Of a DNA stretch of 14,284 nucleotides, positions 1 through 4,519 are shown piece after piece. This DNA comes from an uncultured Pseudomonadota bacterium. Lineage in GTDB: Bacteria; Myxococcota_A; Polyangia; HGW-17. The position numbers and the translations under genes were made by a program. The stretch lies in NCBI GenBank assembly GCA_938004375.1, contig CALKWH010000445.1, positions 1-14,284 on the forward strand. The letters are read 5' to 3'. Under the pieces are notes generated by a model that was not told the DNA's origin, did not search any database, and saw nothing but the letters and a program-made list of their open reading frames with translations. Each line of letters begins with the position of its first letter. Within the stretch, counting starts at the first letter, position 1.

Positions 1-170
1 AACCGGCACTGGGCCGGCAGCGTCAGCCAGTCCAGGAGCCAGGCTCCCAGCCACAGGCCCAGCGCGGTTCCCGTGCCCACCAGGCCACCCTGAGCGAGCC
101 ACCACAGCACCGCGCCCAGCGGGAGCGGGACCAGGAAGAAGCGGAGGAGCACGGGCAGGGGATCGATCAT
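1..170 (-). CDS. N-terminal part of a membrane protein (partial)
   Basis: The reverse strand opens with ATG at 170 and stays open to the window edge, giving 56 residues that begin MIDPLPVLLRFFLVPLPLG. Two hydrophobic stretches are visible (about residues 5-26 and 31-50), separated by a Gly-rich turn, so the product is an integral membrane protein. It lies downstream of rpsO, where many bacteria have pnp (polynucleotide phosphorylase); the sequence does not look like pnp. No strong Shine-Dalgarno is visible (CAGGTG about 10 nt upstream is the best candidate). I do not recognise the family. It could be the last gene of the operon or have its own promoter in the 117 bp gap. Confidence 0.55.
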   Translation of the reverse strand, partial: MIDPLPVLLRFFLVPLPLGAVLWWLAQGGLVGTGTALGLWLGAWLLDWLTLPAQCR

Positions 171-222
171 GAAGAGACACGGCACCTGATGGCCTGCGTA
201 GTGTCCCCCGTACGGACCCTGA

Positions 223-262
223 AGTCAAATATAGTAGGCCCGGCGGACGCCGGCTTGGGGTA
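223..262 (-). terminator. Weak hairpin after rpsO, possible terminator
   Basis: The 116 bp between rpsO and the next reverse-strand gene contain a 5 bp GC stem (CCGGC at 240-244 with GCCGG at 249-253, loop of 4). On the minus strand it is followed by an AT-rich stretch (about 223-236) rather than a clean T-run. It may give partial termination after rpsO. The call is weak because the stem is short and the T-tract imperfect. Confidence 0.25.
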
Positions 263-286
263 GGCGAAGGCGAAAACGCCCGGAGC

Positions 287-556
287 TTACCGGCGGAGAC
301 CGAGGTCGGAGATGATCTGCGCGTAGCGCTCGACGCTGCGCTTCTTCAAATAATCCAGCAGGCGACGGCGGCGGCCGACCAGCATCAGCAGGCCGCGGCG
401 GCTGTGAAAGTCCTTCTTGTGCGTCTTGAAGTGCTCGGTCAGGTGCTTGATGCGCTCGGTGAGCAGCGCGATCTGGACCTCCGGACTGCCGGTGTCGTTC
501 TCATGCTTCTTGAAAGTGCCGATGACCTGACCTTTGAGACTCGTGGACATACCCAT
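287..556 (-). CDS. rpsO: 30S ribosomal protein S15
   Basis: Primary-binding 30S protein that contacts 16S rRNA helices 20-22 and is needed for assembly of the platform. The 89-residue product has the normal family length and the conserved body: [50 protein letters not shown] is readable in two halves around residues 21-70, ending in the typical SDLGLRR. The start at 556 is chosen because AGGAGG lies 9 nt upstream; an in-frame second ATG at 550 would be 15 nt from that site. The gene is the last recognised member of the DUF503-rbfA-nrnA-truB-rpsO operon. Its leader is very short: the truB stop is only 5 nt away and overlaps the ribosome binding site, so coupling to truB translation is likely. 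S15 often represses its own mRNA in other bacteria; whether it does here cannot be read directly. Confidence 0.97.
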   Translation of the reverse strand: MGMSTSLKGQVIGTFKKHENDTGSPEVQIALLTERIKHLTEHFKTHKKDFHSRRGLLMLVGRRRRLLDYLKKRSVERYAQIISDLGLRR

Positions 557-561
557 GGTGT

Positions 562-1545
562 TCAACCTCCTGTAACAGGGTTTTGGTGAAAACTCGCCGA
601 AATGCAAGTTGTTTTTTCAAAAGATCCGGGGAAGACCCGGGTCGGGCGCCAGCGGTCGCCCCGACGCTCGGCCAGGGCCAGGGCCCGCCCCCCGGCGTCG
701 ACGAGCACGACCGGGCGGCCCTCGTCTGCCGCGGCCGGCCCGGACGTCCCGTCCACGGGGAGCTCCTGCCCGTTGCGCACCAGCGGCTCCTGCCCAGCGG
801 TCACCGGGACCGCGGGCCAGCCGGCCAGGGCCTCGCGCAGCGGGATGAGCGCCGCCGCCAGCCGGTCCTCGTCGAGGACGAGAAGCTCGGAGAGCGGGAG
901 GGCGCGGGATACGTCGAACGGGCCGCTGCGCAGGCGCCGCAGGGCGATCACGTGGGCGCCGCAGCCGGCGGCCTGACCGAGGTCGTGGGCCAACTGGCGC
1001 ACGTAGGTGCCCTTGGTGCAGGCCACGACGGCCGACAGGTCGGGGGACTCCCAGGACACCAACTCCAGGGATTGGACGACGATGTCCCGCTCGGGGCGCT
1101 CGACGTCCTGGCCGCGGCGCGCCGCCCGGTGCAGCGGCCGGCCGTCGACCTTCACCGCGCTGTACATGGGCACGACCTGGCGCTGGGAGCCGGTGAAGGC
1201 GGTCAGCAGTCCGAGGACGCGGTCCAGGGTCATCTCCGGCACCGGGCGCTCCTCGAGCACGCGGCCCTCGGCGTCCTGGGTGTCGGTCGTCAGGCCGAAG
1301 CGCAGGGTGAAGGCGTAGACCTTGTCGTGGTTGATGAGACAGTCGGAGAGGCGGGTGGCGTCCCCGAGGAGCACGGGCAGCACGCCGGTGGCCATGGGGT
1401 CGAGGGTGCCGGCGTGCCCGCAGCGGACGAACCCGGCGGCGCGGCGCACGCGGGCCACCACGTCATGGGACGTGTGCCCGGCCGGCTTGTCCACCAGCAG
1501 CACTCCGTGCATCCGGGCGTCGATCCGGCGGGCCCGCGGACTCAT
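562..1545 (-). CDS. truB: tRNA pseudouridine(55) synthase TruB
   Basis: Converts U55 in the T-loop of tRNAs to pseudouridine. The 327-residue product shows the family signature [17 protein letters not shown] (residues 14-30), the catalytic motif [15 protein letters not shown] with nucleophile Asp49, Tyr77, [20 protein letters not shown] (127-145) and the [15 protein letters not shown] motif (176-190), followed by a divergent C-terminal PUA-like region. The start at 1545 overlaps the upstream phosphoesterase stop as ATGA, with GGAGG 9 nt before it; Met12 (codon at 1510-1512) is a less likely alternative. The last 22 or so residues (after RPTRVF, where many TruB proteins end) look like read-through of an intergenic leader and stop inside the rpsO ribosome binding site. 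Confidence 0.95.
   Translation of the reverse strand: MSPRARRIDARMHGVLLVDKPAGHTSHDVVARVRRAAGFVRCGHAGTLDPMATGVLPVLLGDATRLSDCLINHDKVYAFTLRFGLTTDTQDAEGRVLEERPVPEMTLDRVLGLLTAFTGSQRQVVPMYSAVKVDGRPLHRAARRGQDVERPERDIVVQSLELVSWESPDLSAVVACTKGTYVRQLAHDLGQAAGCGAHVIALRRLRSGPFDVSRALPLSELLVLDEDRLAAALIPLREALAGWPAVPVTAGQEPLVRNGQELPVDGTSGPAAADEGRPVVLVDAGGRALALAERRGDRWRPTRVFPGSFEKTTCISASFHQNPVTGG
616..641 (-). terminator. Hairpin plus T-run near the truB 3' end, possible attenuator before rpsO
   Basis: On the minus strand CCGGG (640-636) pairs with CCCGG (630-626) across a 5 nt loop and is followed by ATCTTTT. The hairpin lies within the last codons of truB, about 70 nt before the rpsO start. It could attenuate transcription into rpsO or form part of an S15-responsive leader; translating ribosomes on truB would cover it. 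The stem is only 5 bp, so this is a suggestion. Confidence 0.25.
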
Positions 1546-2510
1546 GGCGTCGCGCCTCCGAGCTCCGCGGTGGCGGCGAACAGGCGCTCGACGACCTCTG
1601 CGAGGGTGCCGGACACCTGACACCCGGCGGCGTTGCGGTGACCACCGCCGCCGAAGCGGGCGGCCACGAGATCCACCGGATGGGTGCCGCGGGAGCGGAA
1701 GGCCACGCGCCACCGGTCGGCGACCTCGTCGTCCGGGCGGACCAGGAAGGCGAGCTCGACCCCGGCGATGGAGCGGGCGTAGTTGATGAAGCCCGACGAC
1801 ATCTCCATGGTGGCGCCGGCGGCGGCGGCCATCTCCCGGGTGATGTGGAGCGCGGCCACGCGGCCGCCGTGGCGCAGCTCGAGGGTTCCCAGGCACAGCC
1901 CCAGCAAGCGCTGGCGCTCGGGTTCGTAGCTCTCGTAGATGGACTCGGTGGCCTCCCACGGATCCGCCCCCCCATCCAGCAGCGCGGCGCCCAGGCGCAG
2001 GGTGCGGCCGTCGGTGGAGGAGTACCGGAAAGAGCCGGTGTCGGTGAGGATCGCGCACCACAGGGGCCGGGCGATCCCGGGCGTGAACGCGACGCCCGCG
2101 GCCTGGGCCAGCTCGCCCACCAGCACGCCGGTGGCCGAGGCGGACGCGTCCACCCACGCCACGGTCCCGAAGGGCTCCCGGGTGCGGTGATGGTCGATCA
2201 CGGCCAGCACGGGGGCCGTGGGGAGAGACTCCAGGCCGTCGGCCACCTGGCCGGCCGACCCGCAGTCCACCACGAACACGGCGTCATAGGCGGCACCCTC
2301 GGGGGCGCGCCCGAAGAGCTCGTGGCCCGTACGCAGATACTCGAACACGCGCGGCAGCCGCGGGAACACGCAAGTCGGCGTGCCCCCCAGGGCCCGCACC
2401 AGGGCGCTGAGTCCGAACACGCTGCCGGCGGCGTCGCCGTCGGGCATGGCGTGGGTGGCGATGAGCACGCGGCCACGCAGGTGGGGGATCAGGTCGACGG
2501 GCCCGCTCAT
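1542..2510 (-). CDS. nrnA: DHH-family phosphoesterase, NrnA-type nanoRNase/pAp phosphatase
   Basis: Predicted manganese-dependent phosphoesterase that degrades 2-5 nt RNAs, and in many relatives also dephosphorylates 3'-phosphoadenosine 5'-phosphate or cleaves cyclic-di-AMP derivatives. The 322-residue product has the DHH domain motifs ATHAMPDGDAAGS (residues 18-30, His20/Asp24/Asp26), VVDCGS (Asp82), IDHH (Asp106-His107-His108) and TDTGSFR (Asp157), then the DHHA1 RNA-binding motif FGGGGHRNAAG (286-296). It starts at 2510 in an ATGA overlap with rbfA, preceded by GGAGGAG, and ends in an ATGA overlap with truB. An rbfA-nrnA-truB order is common and supports the nanoRNase reading. Substrate choice among nanoRNA, pAp and pApA cannot be decided from sequence. 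Confidence 0.9.
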   Translation of the reverse strand: MSGPVDLIPHLRGRVLIATHAMPDGDAAGSVFGLSALVRALGGTPTCVFPRLPRVFEYLRTGHELFGRAPEGAAYDAVFVVDCGSAGQVADGLESLPTAPVLAVIDHHRTREPFGTVAWVDASASATGVLVGELAQAAGVAFTPGIARPLWCAILTDTGSFRYSSTDGRTLRLGAALLDGGADPWEATESIYESYEPERQRLLGLCLGTLELRHGGRVAALHITREMAAAAGATMEMSSGFINYARSIAGVELAFLVRPDDEVADRWRVAFRSRGTHPVDLVAARFGGGGHRNAAGCQVSGTLAEVVERLFAATAELGGATP

Positions 2511-2932
2511 TTTTTCTCCTCCCCCTTGTCCAGGTTGCCGATCACGTCGTCCAGGCGCCAGGCCTCGAGGAGCCGGGTGTCGGGGAAAAAGCGCAGCTCG
2601 GGCACGCGGCGCAGGTCCAGTTCGGCGGCCAGCTGGCGGCGCAAAAAGCCGGAGGCGTGGACCAGGGCGTCCACGGCGGCCTTCAGGTCGGCGTTCTTCA
2701 CCGCGGAGGACACGTACACCTTGGCCAGGGACAGATCCGGGGTGACCTCGACGTGACTCACCGACACGTCGAGCAGGCGCGGATCCTCGAGCATGGAGGT
2801 CACCGTCATGGACAGGACCTCGAAGAGCTGGGCGGCGACCATCTTCTGGCGCCGGCCGGGATCGCGGGCGGCCCCGTGCCGACTACCCTTTCCGGGATCG
2901 GCGCGATGGGAAAACAGAGCGGGCGTTTGCAT
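2507..2932 (-). CDS. rbfA: Ribosome-binding factor A
   Basis: Late 30S assembly factor that binds near 16S rRNA helix 1 and supports maturation of the 5' end, important at low temperature. The 141-residue product contains the single KH-like RbfA domain: RRQKMVAAQLFEVLSMTV, EDPRLLDVSVSHVEVTPDLS and AKVYVSS, with the typical C-terminal ELRFFPDTRLLEAWRLDDVI (residues 111-130). It ends GEEKK with a stop overlapping the nrnA start. The N-terminus is uncertain: ATG at 2932 has no clear Shine-Dalgarno, and the first 20 residues are not family-like; the next ATG (2842) would cut into the first helix, so 2932 is kept. It lies 34 bp after the DUF503 gene. Confidence 0.9.
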   Translation of the reverse strand: MQTPALFSHRADPGKGSRHGAARDPGRRQKMVAAQLFEVLSMTVTSMLEDPRLLDVSVSHVEVTPDLSLAKVYVSSAVKNADLKAAVDALVHASGFLRRQLAAELDLRRVPELRFFPDTRLLEAWRLDDVIGNLDKGEEKK

Positions 2933-2966
2933 CTAGTCGAACGACTCGTGTCCGCGACGTTCCGGT

Positions 2967-3347
2967 TCAGTCCCGATCCACGGGCTCGCAGGAGGCGGCG
3001 ATGTCCTCCCAGGACTCCGGTCCGGGGTCTGCGGGATCCCAGAATCCCTCGGCCAGGGGGCCGAAGTGGAGGAGCTCGCGTTCCCTCAGGATCAGGGGGG
3101 CCAGGTAGGTGCCTTCCATGAAGGAGACCACGTGGTCGAGCATGCTGATCGCGTGGTTGGCGTCATTGCTGACCACGGAGCACCCCAGCACCAGCGCGGA
3201 ATGGTTGTCGTTCTCCTCGATCTCGGCCACCGCCACGGGGAAGCGGCGGCGCGTGCGGTCGATGAGCGCACGGGCCACGCGGCGCTTGTCCTTGAGGGAC
3301 ACCGCCGCGAGGGAGAAGGCAAGGCGAGCCACAGCGACAACCATCAT
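2967..3347 (-). CDS. DUF503 (YlxP-like) protein
   Basis: A 126-residue member of the DUF503 family, small alpha/beta proteins usually encoded between infB and rbfA. In Bacillus the relative YlxP has been linked to ribosome assembly. Family motifs are SLKDKRRVARALIDRTRRRFPVAVAE (about residues 18-43), SALVLGCSVVSNDANHAISMLD and VVSFMEGTY. The start is placed at the MM pair (3347, or 3344) because the family begins MVV-VARL-like; a 55-residue upstream in-frame extension exists but would cross a promoter-like sequence and has no family similarity. It is the first gene of the ribosome-maturation operon. The role here is inferred from context and family. Confidence 0.85.
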   Translation of the reverse strand: MMVVAVARLAFSLAAVSLKDKRRVARALIDRTRRRFPVAVAEIEENDNHSALVLGCSVVSNDANHAISMLDHVVSFMEGTYLAPLILRERELLHFGPLAEGFWDPADPGPESWEDIAASCEPVDRD

Positions 3348-3428
3348 GGTTCCACACCAGACCAGACCCGCGGGGCGCCACGTCGGACACCGTCCCGTCG
3401 CGAGGAACCGCACGCGCGATCCCAAGGA

Positions 3429-3445
3429 CGGCTCCCAAGGAGCCC
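3429..3445 (-). other. Hairpin in the DUF503 operon leader
   Basis: The predicted leader of about 130 nt between promoter and DUF503 start holds a perfect 6 bp stem (GGCTCC 3430-3435 with GGAGCC 3439-3444, 3 nt loop). No T-run follows in either direction, so it does not look like a terminator. It may be a leader structure controlling the operon, or just a feature of GC-rich DNA. Confidence 0.3.
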
Positions 3446-3484
3446 CGGCCGGCGCGTCGAGAAGCCGACACACCGACGGCGCGC

Positions 3485-3512
3485 AATATACCGGAAATGG
3501 ACTGGAGATCAA
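3485..3512 (-). promoter_or_regulatory. Predicted promoter for the DUF503-rbfA-nrnA-truB-rpsO operon
   Basis: On the minus strand a -35 box TTGATC (3512-3507) and a -10 box TATATT (3490-3485) are separated by 16 nt, giving 4/6 and 5/6 matches to the sigma-70 consensus. Expected transcription start is near 3478, leaving a leader of about 130 nt. It is the best promoter-like match I found in this divergent region. Confidence 0.5.
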
Positions 3513-3522
3513 GTACTATTCC

Positions 3523-3547
3523 CGATCGAAATCGAAATCGAAATCGA
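3523..3547. repeat. CGAAAT hexamer tandem repeat
   Basis: Three perfect CGAAAT units (3527-3532, 3533-3538, 3539-3544) flanked by partial units (CGAT before, CGAGA after). The tract lies in the divergent region between the DUF503 operon and the plus-strand envelope cluster, just upstream of the minus-strand promoter. A second, two-unit copy occurs at 10601-10616 in the other divergent region of this window. Function unknown; a binding site, spacer or slippage-prone tract are all possible. Confidence 0.8.
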
Positions 3548-3553
3548 GAATCC

Positions 3554-3600
3554 GTTCTGATGGATCAGACTTTGACCCCCTTGTCCAGAAAAATCAGAAC
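3554..3600. promoter_or_regulatory. Operator-like inverted repeats around a TTGACC box
   Basis: GTTCTGAT (3554-3561) is matched by its exact reverse complement ATCAGAAC at 3593-3600. A nearer inverted copy, ATCAGA (3564-3569), makes a 6-2-6 palindrome with TCTGAT (3556-3561). Between them lies TTGACC (3572-3577), a 5/6 match to a -35 box for the plus strand; the corresponding -10 (CAGAAC, 3595-3600, 17 nt spacing) is poor. Three half-sites bracketing a promoter element suggest a regulator binding site for the plus-strand cluster that starts at 3675. Confidence 0.4.
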
Positions 3601-3674
3601 TCGACCGCCCTGACCCGACCACTTCTGGGCCTTGCGTTTCGCGCCCGGATCTTCTAGTGTAGCGAAGGTGACGC

Positions 3675-4481
3675 ATGCCTGACCCGACCCAGAAGAAACC
3701 CCGCAACTATTCCCAACTCGCCTGGCTTTTTCCGCTTATGGCCACCATCCTCATCGGGTCCCTGTTGTACTTCGCCCAGCAGTCCCGGGACAAACGCGGC
3801 GACAGCGACCTGGCTCGCCAGTTGGTGCGCGACCGCATCGATGGCGCCTTCGCCCCGCTGCGGCTCACCGCCGCCCATTTCGGCGAATTGTCCCACCCTG
3901 TCCCGGTTCCGCCCGGAACCGTGCTGCGTCACTTCGGTTTCCTGCAGGCCTCCGGGGACTTCACCGACCTCGCGCTGGTCTCCCACCGCCAGCAGGTAAC
4001 CGCCTTCTCGGGGAAGGACGCCGACGCGCTCGCGGCCACAGTGCGCCAGCGCACGCCCGGTGCCACCTATCTGCACCTCTCCACCCGCGCCGGCGCCCTC
4101 GACGGGCTGGTCCTGGGCGTACCCCTCACGCCCACCGGCGACGACCCGCACTGGATCGTCGCCCGCCTCCCCCTCGCCCGCCTGCTGGCCGGCCTGCCGT
4201 CGTTCCTTCGCGTGGGCGTCGCGGCCGAACCCCAGGAGCCCCCCGTCCATATCCTGGCGCCGCTGCTGTCGGTCGGCATGGCCACCCACGATCGCCCGGT
4301 ATGGCCGCTGGTGCTCGGAGAACTGATGCTGTTCGCCGGTCTGGTGCTGCTGGTCCTCGCCGGCCACCGGGCGTCGAACACCTGGTCGGCGACTGCCGGG
4401 ACGGCGCTCCCCGGGACGGCGGCCCCCCACGCACCACCGACCGCCGACCGCAAGGCTGCCGGCGGGCCGGAGACGCCCTGA
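3675..4481 (+). CDS. Two-TM membrane protein with a periplasmic sensor-like domain
   Basis: A 268-residue protein with a short basic cytoplasmic N-terminus (QKKPRN), a membrane segment at residues 15-34, a region of about 175 residues expected outside the inner membrane, a second membrane segment near residues 211-231, and a short Ala/Pro-rich cytoplasmic tail. This is the topology of Cache- or CHASE-type sensor domains, but no output domain (kinase, HAMP, GGDEF, MCP) is attached. Stretches such as FTDLALVSHRQQVTAFSG and HWIVARLPLARLLAGL would suit a Cache-like alpha/beta fold; this is a guess. The start has AAGG about 8 nt upstream. The gene stops 33 bp before the amidase gene, so the two are probably cotranscribed. 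Family not recognised. Confidence 0.8.
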   Translation: MPDPTQKKPRNYSQLAWLFPLMATILIGSLLYFAQQSRDKRGDSDLARQLVRDRIDGAFAPLRLTAAHFGELSHPVPVPPGTVLRHFGFLQASGDFTDLALVSHRQQVTAFSGKDADALAATVRQRTPGATYLHLSTRAGALDGLVLGVPLTPTGDDPHWIVARLPLARLLAGLPSFLRVGVAAEPQEPPVHILAPLLSVGMATHDRPVWPLVLGELMLFAGLVLLVLAGHRASNTWSATAGTALPGTAAPHAPPTADRKAAGGPETP

Positions 4482-4519
4482 ACGATGAACCTGTTGACCA
4501 AGGATGGTTGAACGATGAA
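4479..4519 (+). repeat. Repeated stop/start element TGAACGATGAA with an 8-codon ORF
   Basis: TGAACGATGAA occurs at 4479-4489 and again at 4509-4519, exactly 30 bp apart. The first copy holds the stop of the upstream gene and an ATG (4485) that opens a tiny frame, MNLLTKDG, ending with TGA at 4509-4511. The second copy holds the amidase ATG (4515). AAGGATGG (4499-4506) serves as ribosome binding site for the amidase. The arrangement could couple translation through the tiny frame, or be a relic of a small duplication. Confidence 0.6.

Noticed and set aside
562..2157. N-terminal 204-residue extension of the truB frame
   Set aside because: The extension is Arg/Gly-rich and overlaps the phosphoesterase gene; TruB motifs begin only after the ATG at 1545, which has a ribosome binding site.
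2967..3512. 55-residue N-terminal extension of DUF503
   Set aside because: It would cover the promoter-like TATATT and has no family similarity; the family start fits the MM at 3347/3344.
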